From Leisingera sp. NJS204 (GTDB lineage: Bacteria; Pseudomonadota; Alphaproteobacteria; Rhodobacterales; Rhodobacteraceae), in the NCBI RefSeq assembly GCF_004123675.1, contig NZ_CP035417.1, positions 1,417,501-1,481,500 on the forward strand: a stretch of DNA of 64,000 bases. The letters are read 5' to 3'. Both the position numbers and the translations under genes were made by a program. The notes under the pieces were generated by a model, which had not been told where the DNA came from, did not search any database, and saw nothing but the letters and a program-made list of their open reading frames with translations. Below are positions 25,673 through 34,539 of this stretch, in pieces (position 1 is the first letter of the stretch; each line of letters opens with the position of its first letter).

Positions 25673-26254
25673 ATGGCGCAGGAAACAACCAGAGACCGGA
25701 TTGCAGAAGCCGCCGATCAGCTGTTCTATGAACGCGGGTTCGAGGTGACGTCATTTGCGGACATCGCTGCTGCGGTTGGCATCTCGCGCGGAAATTTCTA
25801 CTATCATTTCAAGACCAAGGACGAGATCCTTGAAGCGGTGATCGCGCGCCGCATGGCCAGTACCCGCACCATGCTGAAGGATTGGCAGGCGGAGGTCAGC
25901 AGCCCCGGGCAGCGGATCGCCTGCTTTATCCGCATCCTGATTGCCAATCAGGCCAAGATCGCCCTCTACGGCTGCCCGGTCGGCACGCTGGTGGCGGAAC
26001 TGGGCAAACTGGACCACGCCGCCCGGGATCAGGCCAATGCCATTTTCACCCTGTTCCGCGATTGGCTGTGTTGCCAGTTTGAACGGGCGGGCTGCGGCGA
26101 AGCGGCGGACGCCCTGGCCATGCACCTGCTGGCCCGCAGCCAGGGGGCGGCAACGCTGGCGCAGGCGTTTGGCGACGTGGAATTCATCAATAGAGAAGTG
26201 GCGCTGATGCTGGATTGGCTCGGCGATCAGCTGCCAGGGGATCACCCTGCCTAA
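25673..26254 (+). CDS. TetR-family transcriptional regulator
   Basis: A 193-residue repressor with an N-terminal helix-turn-helix (TSFADIAAAVGISRGNFYYHFKTKDEIL, about 25-52) and a ligand-binding domain. The ATG at 25673 is used; an earlier GTG at 25607 would run through the tandem operators. It heads an operon with a YciI protein and the tag glycosylase, so it may sense a damaging small molecule; that is inference. Self-regulation through the two TAGGTCATTTGTCCTA copies is likely. Confidence 0.85.
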   Translation: MAQETTRDRIAEAADQLFYERGFEVTSFADIAAAVGISRGNFYYHFKTKDEILEAVIARRMASTRTMLKDWQAEVSSPGQRIACFIRILIANQAKIALYGCPVGTLVAELGKLDHAARDQANAIFTLFRDWLCCQFERAGCGEAADALAMHLLARSQGAATLAQAFGDVEFINREVALMLDWLGDQLPGDHPA

Positions 26255-26275
26255 CACTCATCATAGGAGACACGC

Positions 26276-26569
26276 ATGTATTTTATTTTGCTTTCATTCG
26301 CGGCGCAGAAGGACCACCTGGCCGAATTCCTGGAGGGCCACAAGGCCTGGCTGAAACAGGGGTTCGAGGACGGGGTGTTCCTTGCTGCCGGGTCCATGAC
26401 CGATGGCGAAGGCGGCGCGATCCTCGCCGTGGGTGAAGGCGAAGAGGAACTGGCCGCCCGCGTCGCGCAGGATCCATTTGTGAGCGGCGGCGTGGTGGAG
26501 CCGGAAATCATCGGCGTGGCGCCCACCATGATGGACCCCCGGCTTGACTTCCTGCGGGGCGGGGAATGA
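26276..26569 (+). CDS. YciI family protein
   Basis: A 97-residue single-domain protein of the YciI/YCII ferredoxin-like fold: YFILLSFAAQKDHLAEFLEGHKAWL, with the conserved His of the H-x-x-(Y/W) helix, then GSMTDGEGGAILAVGEGEEE and DPFVSGGV. The family's function is poorly defined; some members are dehydrochlorinases or peroxide-related. It lies in an operon between TetR and tag and overlaps tag by 4 bp. Confidence 0.8.
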   Translation: MYFILLSFAAQKDHLAEFLEGHKAWLKQGFEDGVFLAAGSMTDGEGGAILAVGEGEEELAARVAQDPFVSGGVVEPEIIGVAPTMMDPRLDFLRGGE

Positions 26570-27189
26570 GCAGCACCATCATCGCCGCCGACGGCCATCC
26601 CCGCTGCACCTGGAGCGCCTCGGCGCCGGACTTCCTGCGTTACCACGACGAGGAATGGGGCTATCCGGTCGGCGACGACATCCGATTGTTCGAGAAGGTC
26701 TGCCTGGAAAGCTTCCAGTCCGGTCTCAGCTGGCGCACCATTCTGGACAAGCGCGAGAATTTCCGCGCCGCCTTTGCCGGTTTTGATTTCTATGAGATGG
26801 CCGAATTCGGCGAACGGGACGTGGAGCGCCTGCTGCAGGACAAGGGCATCATCCGCCACCGCGGCAAGATCGAAGCGGTGATCGACAACGCCGCCCGCGC
26901 CCAGGAGCTGGTGGCTGAGGCCGGCTCGCTTGCGGCGTTTTTCTGGAGTTTCGAGCCAAGACCAGAAGATCTTCCGGAACCGCAGACCGCCTCAACCAGT
27001 CCCGATTCGGTGGCCCTGTCCAAGGCGCTGAAGAAACGCGGCTGGAAATTTGTCGGCCCCACCACGGCCTTTGCCTTCATGCAGGCAATGGGTTTGATCA
27101 ATGACCATGCCCGCGGCTGTATCTGCCGGGAGAAAGCGGCTGAAGCGAGAAAGACCTTTACCGCGCCACGGCTGGAAACGTCTGACTGA
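26566..27189 (+). CDS. tag: DNA-3-methyladenine glycosylase I
   Basis: Removes 3-methyladenine from alkylated DNA (base excision repair). The 207-residue protein shows the Tag zinc ligands (Cys14 in RCTW, His27 in YHDEEWG, and the later His/Cys in NDHARGC), and the substrate pocket LESFQSGLSWRTIL with the conserved Glu. Its start overlaps the YciI stop by 4 bp. Confidence 0.92.
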   Translation: MSSTIIAADGHPRCTWSASAPDFLRYHDEEWGYPVGDDIRLFEKVCLESFQSGLSWRTILDKRENFRAAFAGFDFYEMAEFGERDVERLLQDKGIIRHRGKIEAVIDNAARAQELVAEAGSLAAFFWSFEPRPEDLPEPQTASTSPDSVALSKALKKRGWKFVGPTTAFAFMQAMGLINDHARGCICREKAAEARKTFTAPRLETSD

Positions 27190-27212
27190 CGGCGTCTGAG
27201 TGAAGCGCAACC

Positions 27213-27235
27213 GCGCCGGGCCGCAGGCCCGGCGC
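27213..27235. other. Perfect GC hairpin after tag
   Basis: GCGCCGGGCC / GGCCCGGCGC, 10-bp arms with a 3-nt loop and no U-tract. It sits between the convergent tag and UPF0173 genes and could act as a transcript barrier on both strands. Confidence 0.5.
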
Positions 27236-27308
27236 CCGGCCCGACAGGTGCAGAACTGCAACGCAGATCCTGCGCCGGGCGGGAGTGCCCCGGTGCGTCC
27301 CAAAATAG

Positions 27309-28001
27309 CTACAGTTCGATTGCTTTCATCACCTCCGGTTCAATGACCTCGACCCCCGGCAGCCCCTCAATCAGATCCGATGCGTCCTGCTCCAGGATCG
27401 GGAAGGTTTTGTAATGGCAGGGGATCACCGTCTTGAAACTGAAATAGCGCTTGGCGGCATAGGCTGCTTGTTTCATGTCCATGGTGAAATGCCCGCCTGC
27501 AGACAGGATACCGATATCGGGTTTGTAGTAATCCCCCATCCAGTCCATGTCGGCCATGATTGCAGTGTCGCCGGACAGGTAGACAGTCTTGCCCTCCGCC
27601 ATCAGCATGTAGCCCACTTCCGAGCCGCCGGTGCGCAGGCCGTCCTGGGTGTTGAAGGTCGAACTGTGCGAGGCAGGCACCATCGCAACCTTCACCCCAT
27701 CCAGATCCACTGCGCCGCCCTTGTTAAAACCAATGGTCTCCACCCCTTCGGTTTCGCCCCACAGCCCCATCAGGTCGTATTGCCCAGCCACCGGCACCTC
27801 CAGCCGTCTTGCCAGCGGCAGCACATCCACCACATGATCGAAATGCACATGGGTCAGCAGGATATGGGTGGCGCCCGCAATTGCGGCCTCATGCCGGTCC
27901 TCCGGCAAAACCGGATTGCCGCTAAGCCAGGGGTCGACCAGCAGCACCCGGCCTGCGGCCTCAATGCGGAACGATCCGTGTCCCAGCCAAATGATCTTCA
28001 T
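27309..28001 (-). CDS. UPF0173 metal-dependent hydrolase (metallo-beta-lactamase fold)
   Basis: A 230-residue UlaG-like hydrolase. It has the zinc motif THVHFDH (HxHxDH), the later His residues in PASHSS and PCHYKTFP, and the SGDTAIMADM aspartate. Substrate unknown; the family is widespread and related to L-ascorbate-6-phosphate lactonase. No signal peptide. Monocistronic and convergent with tag. Confidence 0.83.
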   Translation of the reverse strand: MKIIWLGHGSFRIEAAGRVLLVDPWLSGNPVLPEDRHEAAIAGATHILLTHVHFDHVVDVLPLARRLEVPVAGQYDLMGLWGETEGVETIGFNKGGAVDLDGVKVAMVPASHSSTFNTQDGLRTGGSEVGYMLMAEGKTVYLSGDTAIMADMDWMGDYYKPDIGILSAGGHFTMDMKQAAYAAKRYFSFKTVIPCHYKTFPILEQDASDLIEGLPGVEVIEPEVMKAIEL

Positions 28002-28187
28002 CTCAAATCTCCTCCCGTGGCTTTTGGCCGAAGCCTAACAGGCTTGCTGCGAAATGGAATTGAAGCCTGCGGATAATTTGCCCGCCTGCCGGGCTGGCCA
28101 GGCGAGGACGCAGCGAACGTCCCTTGCAGGCTTGCAGGCGGGGCGGTGCGGCGGTAAATGCCTCAGTAACACCAGATGAGGGTTCCC

Positions 28188-28475
28188 ATGTCGATTGACC
28201 AAAGCACCGCCGCCAAGGTGGCCAAACTGGCCCGGATCAAGGTTGAAGACGCAGCACTTCCGGCGCTGGCGGACGAGTTCAACACGATCCTGGGCTTCAT
28301 CGAACAGCTGAACGAAGTGGATGTGACCGGCGTCGAGCCGATGACCTCGGTCACCCCGCAGCGCCTCAAGCGCCGGGTGGATGAAGTCACCGACGGCAGC
28401 CAACAGGACAAGGTGCTGGCCAATGCGCCCGATGCCCGCGAAGGCTTCTTCGCAGTGCCCAAAGTGGTGGAGTAA
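28188..28475 (+). CDS. gatC: Asp-tRNA(Asn)/Glu-tRNA(Gln) amidotransferase subunit C
   Basis: A 95-residue subunit that wraps between GatA and GatB in the transamidosome. [22 protein letters not shown] at the start and VEPMTSVTP in the middle are typical. The ATG at 28188 is preferred over one at 28176 because GAGGG lies six bases upstream. gatA follows after 5 bp; gatB is not in the window. Confidence 0.9.
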   Translation: MSIDQSTAAKVAKLARIKVEDAALPALADEFNTILGFIEQLNEVDVTGVEPMTSVTPQRLKRRVDEVTDGSQQDKVLANAPDAREGFFAVPKVVE

Positions 28476-28480
28476 GAGAC

Positions 28481-29968
28481 ATGAGCGATCTGAACAAACT
28501 GGGCCTGGCAGAGGCCCGCGACGCGCTGCGCAAAGGCGATACCACCTCTGTTGAGCTGACCGAAGCCTGCCTCAAGGCGATTGACGCCGCAGATGCGTTG
28601 AACGCCTTTGTGCACAAGACCCCGGAGATAGCGCTGGACCGCGCCCAGGCGGCAGACGTGCGCATCAAGGCGGGCGGTGCCCCTTCCATGTGCGGCCTGC
28701 CGGTCGGCATCAAGGATCTGTTCTGCACCAAAGGTGTGCCGTCGCAGGCCGCTTCGGGGATTCTGGAAGGCTTCAAGCCGGAATATGAATCCACTGTCTC
28801 GCAAAAGCTGGCTGATGCCGGTTCCGTCATGCTGGGCAAGCTGAACATGGACGAATTCGCCATGGGTTCGTCCAACGAGACCTCGGTTTACGGCAATGCC
28901 GTCAGCCCCTGGCGCCGCGGCAATGATGACGCACAGCTGACACCGGGCGGCTCCTCCGGCGGCTCGGCCTCGGCTGTGGCAGCAGACCTTTGCCTGGCAG
29001 CAACCGGCACCGACACCGGCGGCTCGATCCGCCAGCCCGCAGCGTTCACCGGAACTGTCGGCATCAAACCGACCTATGGCCGCTGCTCGCGCTGGGGCAT
29101 TGTTGCCTTTGCCTCCTCGCTGGATCAGGCCGGCCCGATGACCAAATCGGTCCGCGATGCGGCGATCATGCTGGAAGCCATGTGCGGCTATGACCCCAAA
29201 GATTCGACCAGCGCCGAACTGGCGGTGCCGGATTTCGAGGCGATGCTGACCGGCGACATCAAGGGCAAGAAAATCGGTATCCCCAAGGAATACCGTATGG
29301 ACGGCATGCCGGGCGAGATTGAAAAGCTGTGGTCCGATGGCGCCGAAATGCTGAAGGCCGCGGGCGCCGAGATCGTTGACATCTCGCTGCCCCACACCAA
29401 ATACGCTTTGCCTGCCTATTATGTGATTGCCCCGGCTGAGGCGTCTTCGAACCTGGCCCGCTACGACGGTGTCCGCTATGGCCAGCGCGCCGCGCTGAAG
29501 GCTGGCGACGGCATCACCGAGATGTACGAAAAGACCCGCGCCGAAGGTTTTGGTCCCGAGGTGCAGCGCCGGGTGATGGTTGGCACCTATGTGCTGTCGG
29601 CAGGATTCTATGACGCCTATTACAACCGCGCCCGCCGCGTCCGCACTCTGATCAAGAAAGATTTCGAGGACGTCTTTGCTGCTGGCGTCGATGCGATCCT
29701 GACCCCGGCAACCCCGTCGGCGGCCTTTGGTCTCGGTGAGATGACGGATGCGGACCCGGTGCAGATGTATCTGAACGACGTCTTTACCGTCACTGTGAAC
29801 CTGGCAGGCCTGCCGGGGATTGCAGTGCCTGCGGGGCTGGATGCCCAAGGCCTGCCGCTGGGTCTGCAGCTGATCGGCAAGCCCTGGGATGAGGGCGATC
29901 TGCTGAACACTGCCTATGCGCTGGAGAATGCAGCAGGCTTTGTAGCCAAGCCGCAGCAATGGTGGTAA
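28481..29968 (+). CDS. gatA: Asp-tRNA(Asn)/Glu-tRNA(Gln) amidotransferase subunit A
   Basis: A 495-residue amidase subunit that releases ammonia from glutamine for the transamidation of mischarged tRNA. The amidase-signature triad reads Lys78 (GIKDLFC), cis-Ser158 (PGGSSGGSA) and nucleophile Ser182 (TGGSIRQPA). It is cotranscribed with gatC. Confidence 0.95.
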   Translation: MSDLNKLGLAEARDALRKGDTTSVELTEACLKAIDAADALNAFVHKTPEIALDRAQAADVRIKAGGAPSMCGLPVGIKDLFCTKGVPSQAASGILEGFKPEYESTVSQKLADAGSVMLGKLNMDEFAMGSSNETSVYGNAVSPWRRGNDDAQLTPGGSSGGSASAVAADLCLAATGTDTGGSIRQPAAFTGTVGIKPTYGRCSRWGIVAFASSLDQAGPMTKSVRDAAIMLEAMCGYDPKDSTSAELAVPDFEAMLTGDIKGKKIGIPKEYRMDGMPGEIEKLWSDGAEMLKAAGAEIVDISLPHTKYALPAYYVIAPAEASSNLARYDGVRYGQRAALKAGDGITEMYEKTRAEGFGPEVQRRVMVGTYVLSAGFYDAYYNRARRVRTLIKKDFEDVFAAGVDAILTPATPSAAFGLGEMTDADPVQMYLNDVFTVTVNLAGLPGIAVPAGLDAQGLPLGLQLIGKPWDEGDLLNTAYALENAAGFVAKPQQWW

Positions 29969-29971
29969 TGC

Positions 29972-29993
29972 TCTGCTCAATGAGTTGAGCAGA
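29972..29993 (+). other. Stem-loop after gatA
   Basis: TCTGCTCAA / TTGAGCAGA, 9-bp arms with loop TGAG, 3 bp after the gatA stop. No U-tract. It may protect the 3' end of gatCA mRNA or end transcription weakly. Confidence 0.5.
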
Positions 29994-30009
29994 ACTGACA
30001 GGTAACCCC

Positions 30010-30786
30010 ATGCGCGCATTCGCATCTTACGCCGCTGCAGGCAGCCTTCTGGTTATGGCTGCCTGTTCCCCTCAGGTCCCCGACAGTGCCGCAAACGTCG
30101 GCATTGACGGTGATCCGTTTGCACCGCCTCCCGCCGCAGGCGCCACAATTACAGGGGCGCCGCTGGTGCCGCCTGCGCGGGTCTCGACCGAACCCTATCA
30201 GGTAAGCCCGGCGCCGCGCAGCCCTGGGTCGGTTGCGGCGGCAGGCACGTTCACCTCGTCTGTGCCGGCCGCTGGCAGCGATGCCGATATTGCCCGCGAA
30301 ACGGCTGCGGCCCTTGCGGCTTCACAGTCGAATTCCGGGATCGCGCCGCTGCAGGCCAGCCCCTCCAACCCGGCACCGCAGCCGGGCGGCAATGCCAGCA
30401 TTTCGGATGAGAACGACTTCCAGGCGGTCTCCTCCCGTCAGTCGATCGAAAGCGATGCCGCCCGGCTGGAGCGCCAGCGGGCGCAATACCAGCAGGTGCA
30501 GCCGGTGGCAGTGCCGCAGAGGACCGATACTGCCAGTCCCAACATCGTGCGATACGCGCTGAGCACCAGCAACTCCAAGGGTGCCCGTCTCTACAGCCGT
30601 GCGGGCATCAACCTGCAGGCCCGCAGCAAGCGCAACTGCGCCGAGTTTGCCTCACCTGATCAGGCCCAGACCGCATTCCTCGACGCGGGCGGCCCGCAGC
30701 GGGACCGCAAGGCGCTGGACCCGGATGGTGACGGCTTTGCCTGCGGCTGGGACCCGGCACCGTACCGGCAGGCCGTTCAGAATTGA
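30010..30786 (+). CDS. Lipoprotein with C-terminal Excalibur calcium-binding domain
   Basis: A 258-residue exported protein. The signal ends in LLVMAAC (lipobox, Cys19). A long Pro/Ala-rich disordered region follows (20-150), then a helical stretch, and the Excalibur domain at the end: NCAEF, then DPDGDGFACGWDPAPYR, with the Asp-x-Asp-x-Asp-Gly calcium loop and paired cysteines. Its stop overlaps the start of the amidase gene by one base (TGATG), so it probably acts with it at the envelope. Confidence 0.78.
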   Translation: MRAFASYAAAGSLLVMAACSPQVPDSAANVGIDGDPFAPPPAAGATITGAPLVPPARVSTEPYQVSPAPRSPGSVAAAGTFTSSVPAAGSDADIARETAAALAASQSNSGIAPLQASPSNPAPQPGGNASISDENDFQAVSSRQSIESDAARLERQRAQYQQVQPVAVPQRTDTASPNIVRYALSTSNSKGARLYSRAGINLQARSKRNCAEFASPDQAQTAFLDAGGPQRDRKALDPDGDGFACGWDPAPYRQAVQN

Positions 30787-31475
30787 TGGCGCCGGATCAG
30801 CGCGGGCCTGATCATCCGGGCGCCATCTGGCACCCCAGCCCGAATTCAGGGCCGCGCAGGGACGGTCTGACACCGTCCCTGATTGTGTTGCATTACACCG
30901 CGATGAAAAGCGCGCAGGCCGCACTGGAACGGCTCTGCGACCCGGTTGCCGAAGTTTCCGCCCACTACCTGATCGGATCGGACGGCACCCTCTGGCAACT
31001 GGTGGCCGAAGCTGACCGCTCCTGGCATGCCGGGGCAGGGGAGTGGTGCGGCCAGGCGGACATAAACTCCCGCTCCATCGGCATCGAACTGGATAATCGC
31101 GGCAATCACCCCTTCAGCGCGCGCCAGATGGCAGCGCTTGAAGATCTGATGCAGGGTATCACGCAGCGCTGGTTTATCGCTCCGGCCGGGGTCATCGGCC
31201 ATTCCTGCATGGCGCCGGGGCGAAAGGCCGACCCGGGCCCGCGGTTCGACTGGGCCCGGCTGGCCCGCCAGGGATTGGCTGAAGACACAGGGAGCGGACA
31301 GCGGCCGCAAGCCTTTACGTTCGATCACTTCCGCAAGGCCGCCCGCAAGGCCGGCTTCACGGCGCCGGCGGATGACGAAGCGCTGCTGGCCGCTGTCCGC
31401 TTGCGTTTCCGGCCTTGGGCGCGCGGGCCGCTCTCGCCTGAGGATTTTATTCCGCTTGGCCGGGGCGGCCTCTGA
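30786..31475 (+). CDS. N-acetylmuramoyl-L-alanine amidase, AmpD-type (Amidase_2)
   Basis: A 229-residue zinc amidase that cuts between N-acetylmuramic acid and the peptide stem. Zinc ligands are the His in IVLHYTAM, the His in VIGHSCMAP and the Asp in RKADPGPRFDW. There is no signal peptide, which fits cytoplasmic recycling of muropeptides (AmpD role); a C-terminal extension after about residue 160 (DHFRKAARKAGF) may bind substrate. It starts within the stop codon of the Excalibur lipoprotein gene. Confidence 0.85.
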   Translation: MAPDQRGPDHPGAIWHPSPNSGPRRDGLTPSLIVLHYTAMKSAQAALERLCDPVAEVSAHYLIGSDGTLWQLVAEADRSWHAGAGEWCGQADINSRSIGIELDNRGNHPFSARQMAALEDLMQGITQRWFIAPAGVIGHSCMAPGRKADPGPRFDWARLARQGLAEDTGSGQRPQAFTFDHFRKAARKAGFTAPADDEALLAAVRLRFRPWARGPLSPEDFIPLGRGGL

Positions 31476-31511
31476 ACATGATGTATAGCGAGGCTCTGCC
31501 TCGCGCTCCGG

Positions 31512-31610
31512 GATATTTCTGGCCAGATGAACAGGGGATCCTGTATTCTACTGGCTGCCTATATCCTGGGGTGAATAGGCCGCGAGGCCAAGAGGGGCAA
31601 AGCCCCTGCC
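31512..31610 (+). repeat. Dispersed element, copy A (GGCC-GCGA-GGCC and AGGGGC hairpins)
   Basis: This copy begins with GGATATTTCTGGCCAGATGA and, after an insert, continues ATATCCTGGGGTGAA and then two hairpins: GGCC-GCGA-GGCC and AGGGGC-AAA-GCCCCT. Copy B (49271-49336) has the same order with GGCC-GCAA-GGCC and GGGGC-AGC-GCCCC. Shorter relatives C and D lie at 59585 and 39851. Confidence 0.6.
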
Positions 31611-31624
31611 GTCTGCACTATCTG

Positions 31625-31653
31625 CTTGACGCCGCCCGCCGATGTTCCTACGC
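31625..31653 (+). promoter_or_regulatory. Putative rnpB promoter
   Basis: CTTGAC (31625-31630), a 17-bp spacer and CTACGC (31648-31653) put transcription start near 31661, exactly where the P1 helix of RNase P RNA begins. The -35 is good and the -10 weak. Confidence 0.45.
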
Positions 31654-31660
31654 ATCCGGC

Positions 31661-32088
31661 GCGCAGAAGGCTGGACGGCTGCGTGGGGTTCAGGCCCCGC
31701 GAGGAAAGTCCGGACTCCATGAAGCAACGGTGCCGGGTAACGCCCGGGCGGGGAAACCCGACGGAAAGCGCCACAGAAAACAGACCGCCCGCCGGACCGG
31801 AGGTTCGCCAACGGAGCATTCGGCGGGTAAGGGTGAAACGGTGGGGTAAGAGCCCACCGCGCCGCTGGCAACAGGGGCGGCACGGCAAGCCCCACCGGGA
31901 GCAATGCCAAATAGGGCCCCCGCGCAGGCAGGTCCCGGAAACGGGAAACCGCTGCTAGGCACGCTTCAGCCGAGAGGGGCCGGGTTGGCAGCTAGAGGCA
32001 CGCAGCAATGCGGGCCCCAGATGAATGGCCGTCGAGCCCGGGATTACGGTCCCGGGGGGACAGGATCCGGCTTACAGGCCTTCTGCGC
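31661..32088 (+). ncRNA. rnpB: RNase P RNA, class A
   Basis: The catalytic RNA that matures tRNA 5' ends. Ends are set by the P1 helix: GCGCAGAAGG at the 5' end pairs with CCTTCTGCGC at 32079-32088. Conserved elements are present in order: GAGGAAAGTCCGGACTCC (CR-I), CCACAGAAAACAG, GGTAAGGGTGAAACGGTG, AGATGAATGGC, and ACAGGATCCGGCTTACAG near the 3' end. At about 428 nt it is of normal length for an alphaproteobacterium. Confidence 0.95.
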
Positions 32089-32108
32089 ATAATTACCCCC
32101 GAATCCTA

Positions 32109-32136
32109 TTGACTTGGGGGCTGGGGCAGGTACAAG
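32109..32136 (+). promoter_or_regulatory. Putative rpmG promoter
   Basis: TTGACT (32109-32114), a 16-bp spacer and TACAAG (32131-32136), a near-consensus housekeeping promoter between the end of rnpB and rpmG. Confidence 0.5.
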
Positions 32137-32197
32137 CCGGGCTTCAGATAGGAATTTACCGAGAGGCCCCTGCCTTTTCGGACGCAGGAGAAGCACC

Positions 32198-32365
32198 ATG
32201 GCGAAGCCGACCACAATCAAGATCCGCCTGAACTCGAGCGCGGGCACCGGCCACTTCTATGTGACCAAGAAAAACGCTCGCACCATGACCGAAAAAATGG
32301 TTGTGCGGAAGTACGACCCGGTTGTGCGCAAGCATGTCGAGTACAAAGAAGGCAAAATCAAGTAA
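32198..32365 (+). CDS. rpmG: Ribosomal protein bL33
   Basis: A 55-residue large-subunit protein: [20 protein letters not shown], then VTKKNARTM and a [18 protein letters not shown] end. It is the cysteine-free form, so it does not bind zinc. GCAGGAGAAG precedes the ATG at 32198. An own promoter and terminator bracket the gene. Confidence 0.96.
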   Translation: MAKPTTIKIRLNSSAGTGHFYVTKKNARTMTEKMVVRKYDPVVRKHVEYKEGKIK

Positions 32366-32391
32366 GCCTTTCCTTTGGAATGATTTCCGGA

Positions 32392-32420
32392 AACGGGTCG
32401 CGCCTGGCGCGGCCCGTTTT
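32392..32420 (+). terminator. Intrinsic terminator after rpmG
   Basis: ACGGGTCGCG / CGCGGCCCGT stem (one G-T pair) with a 5-nt loop, followed by TTTCTTTT. Confidence 0.75.
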
Positions 32421-32575
32421 CTTTTGCGCTGGCCTAACACTTCGCGCGGCTGCTTCAAATTCTCGGAAAATGCCGGGCTGTTTCCGCCGCGCGGCCACCT
32501 GCCGCGGCACGTTCGTGCCCCAATTCCCGCCTAGCCTTAAACCCGTGGGTTAATGAACAAACGGGTGGATGTGCT

Positions 32576-32989
32576 GTGAGGGTTTTTATGATTGCGGCTG
32601 CGCTGGCAGCGGGCGGGGCGCCGGTCTCCAGCTCTTTTGATGCTGGGATGGCGGTGCCGCCGCCGCCTGCTGTCGAGGCACGGCATCTGCAGGCAGCGTC
32701 GCCGGCCCCTTCCGGCGGAGAGCGGGCTGTGGTGGACAAAATCGTGCACCTGCAGGGGCGCAGGCTGGCCTTGTGCCTGGTCCGATCTGGCAGTGCCGGA
32801 ATGGCGGTTTTAAGCGTCCCGGAGGACAGTGCGGTGCCCAGCCTGCCAGAGATCCCAGCGGCTGAGTTCCTTGGTTTGGTCACAGAGGCCTCCGGCTGCC
32901 GCCCGGACGGAGAAGTGCGCAAAGTGTCGAGCCGCCGGGGCACAATCGCCGTCTCCACCGGGCTGGACTGCGCCGCTCCGGGATCCTGA
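32576..32989 (+). CDS. Hypothetical small exported protein
   Basis: About 137 residues with a short hydrophobic N-terminus (MRVFMIAAALAAGG) that looks like a signal peptide. Two cysteines later in the mature part (ALCLVRSG and SGCRPDG) and a third near the end could form a disulfide. No family is recognised. Start is GTG at 32576 or ATG at 32588. The frame antisense to it (32455-32958) is less protein-like, so this strand is preferred. Confidence 0.5.
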   Translation: MRVFMIAAALAAGGAPVSSSFDAGMAVPPPPAVEARHLQAASPAPSGGERAVVDKIVHLQGRRLALCLVRSGSAGMAVLSVPEDSAVPSLPEIPAAEFLGLVTEASGCRPDGEVRKVSSRRGTIAVSTGLDCAAPGS

Positions 32990-33004
32990 CGCCACAGATC
33001 TACA

Positions 33005-33478
33005 CTAGGCGCGCCACTCGGCCATAGTCAGCACCGGATCCATTCCCATCCCCTGCATCAGCGCGGCTGAGGCGGTGTTGAAGGGCGCATAAGTGGCTGC
33101 AACCACTGTGGCGCCCGCCGCCAGTGCCTGTGCCCTCATCGCCTCGACCAGCGCCTTGCCAACCCCCATCCGGCGCCAGGCTTCGGTCACCGAAATATGG
33201 TGCAGCATGGCGCGGGTTTCAGCCGCGCGGATGGGCAGCGCCGGCCGGTTCTGCAGCTCATAGATCAGATAGCCCAGCAGCGCCCCTTGCGGGCTTTCTG
33301 CAGCCAGCGCAAAGATGTTCTCTTCCCGCAGCCACTCCTGCAGCCATGCGGCCAGATCAGTGCTGCCAGGGGCCGGTGTGTGGCGCTCTGGCTGATGTGC
33401 TGCGTGCAGCGCATGCAGGTCCTGCAACAGCGGCAGCAGACGGTCTGCCTCCACCGCGGGAATCTCGATAATCTTCAT
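33005..33478 (-). CDS. GNAT-family N-acetyltransferase
   Basis: A 157-residue acetyl-CoA-dependent acyltransferase. The CoA-binding motif A reads RRMGVGKALVEAM, preceded by the HHISVTEAW strand. AGAGGGATG precedes the ATG at 33478. The acceptor is unknown. It is separated from the BI-1 gene upstream by that gene's terminator. Confidence 0.8.
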   Translation of the reverse strand: MKIIEIPAVEADRLLPLLQDLHALHAAHQPERHTPAPGSTDLAAWLQEWLREENIFALAAESPQGALLGYLIYELQNRPALPIRAAETRAMLHHISVTEAWRRMGVGKALVEAMRAQALAAGATVVAATYAPFNTASAALMQGMGMDPVLTMAEWRA

Positions 33479-33505
33479 GGGGTCATCCCTCTTATTGTTG
33501 TTGAA

Positions 33506-33538
33506 ACGAAAAGGGGCGGATCGTTGTGATCCGCCCCT
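33506..33538 (-). terminator. Intrinsic terminator of the BI-1 gene
   Basis: AGGGGCGGATC / GATCCGCCCCT, perfect 11-bp arms with a 5-nt loop, followed on the minus strand by TTTTCGTTTC. Confidence 0.85.
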
Positions 33539-33564
33539 CGCTGACTTTGGAATGTGTTGTACGC

Positions 33565-34341
33565 TTATTCGCGGTTTCCAAGCAGCTGGAGCAGCATCAT
33601 GAACATGTTGATGAAGTCCAGATAAAGGCTGAGTGCGCCCATGATGGCGGATTTTGCCAGCCATTCCTGGTCGCCCGAATGGGCCATCTGCAGGTAGTCG
33701 TTCTTGATCCGCTGGGTGTCATAGGCGGTGAGGCCCGCAAAGATCAGCACGCCGATCACCGAGATCGCAAAGGCCATCGCCGACGACGCCAGGAAAATAT
33801 TGACGATCGAGGCCACGATCAGGCCGATCAGACCCATGATCAGGAAGGCGCCCATGCCGGACAGGTCTTTCTTGGTGGTGTAACCGACCAGCGACAGGCC
33901 TGCAAAAGCGACGGAAGTGATCAGGAACACCTGCACAATGCTCTCGCCGGTGAACACCAGGAAGATCGAGCTGATCGACAGGCCCATCACGGTGGCGAAG
34001 ACATAAAACAGCAGCTGGACGCCGGCCGCGGACATGCGGTTTGCGGCAGCGCCGATGCCAAAGACAAAGGCCAGCGGTGCAAACATGACGACCCATTTCA
34101 GCGGCGAAGCGTAAAGCGCATGGCCGATATTGGTCAGATATTTATCCGCGCTCAGCTGCGCCACGGCATTAGCCGGGTCCGCAGTGACGGCCAGGCCGGA
34201 AATGGCCCAGGCTGCAAGGAAAGTGATGAACGTGCCTGCGGCCATGGTGCCGTAGACCTTGTTCATATGGGCGCGCAGGCCCTCATCAATCTGCGCGGCG
34301 CGGGCGCCGGCGGCAGACCGGATGGTGTCGAATTGTGCCAT
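33565..34341 (-). CDS. Bax inhibitor-1 / YccA family membrane protein
   Basis: A 258-residue inner-membrane protein with about seven spans and a hydrophobic C-terminus (MMLLQLLGNRE). The family core is seen in GLSISSIFLVFTGESIVQVFLI and LTAYDTQRIKNDY, which carries the conserved Asp that senses pH in BI-1 channels. In bacteria the family includes YccA, a substrate and modulator of FtsH, and calcium-leak channels. The ATG at 34341 with GGAG upstream is used in place of a longer frame. Confidence 0.88.
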   Translation of the reverse strand: MAQFDTIRSAAGARAAQIDEGLRAHMNKVYGTMAAGTFITFLAAWAISGLAVTADPANAVAQLSADKYLTNIGHALYASPLKWVVMFAPLAFVFGIGAAANRMSAAGVQLLFYVFATVMGLSISSIFLVFTGESIVQVFLITSVAFAGLSLVGYTTKKDLSGMGAFLIMGLIGLIVASIVNIFLASSAMAFAISVIGVLIFAGLTAYDTQRIKNDYLQMAHSGDQEWLAKSAIMGALSLYLDFINMFMMLLQLLGNRE

Positions 34342-34539
34342 CTTGGGTGGTCTCCGTAAATTACTCCCTTGCTGCCGGCGCACGAGCCGGGCCGCGGCCG
34401 GCAGCATTCCCGCTAAATATCGGGGGAACTGCGTTCCGGTTCAAGTATTTCAGGGCAATAAATACATGAAAAACGAGGAAACGGGCCGCCGGCTGGCGGC
34501 CCATCTCAAATGCGGGCGTCAAATCGGGCTGCAGTGGTC

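Noticed and set aside
28002-28187. Possible riboswitch before gatC
   Set aside because: GC-rich with some pairing, but no known aptamer core could be matched and gatCA has no expected ligand control.
28163-30025. 620-residue open frame on the minus strand
   Set aside because: Antisense to gatC and gatA, which have complete catalytic motifs and ribosome-binding sites.
32455-32958. 167-residue frame opposite the hypothetical gene at 32576
   Set aside because: No signal peptide, start site or motif. The plus-strand frame begins with a signal-peptide-like segment and is preferred, though both are weakly supported.
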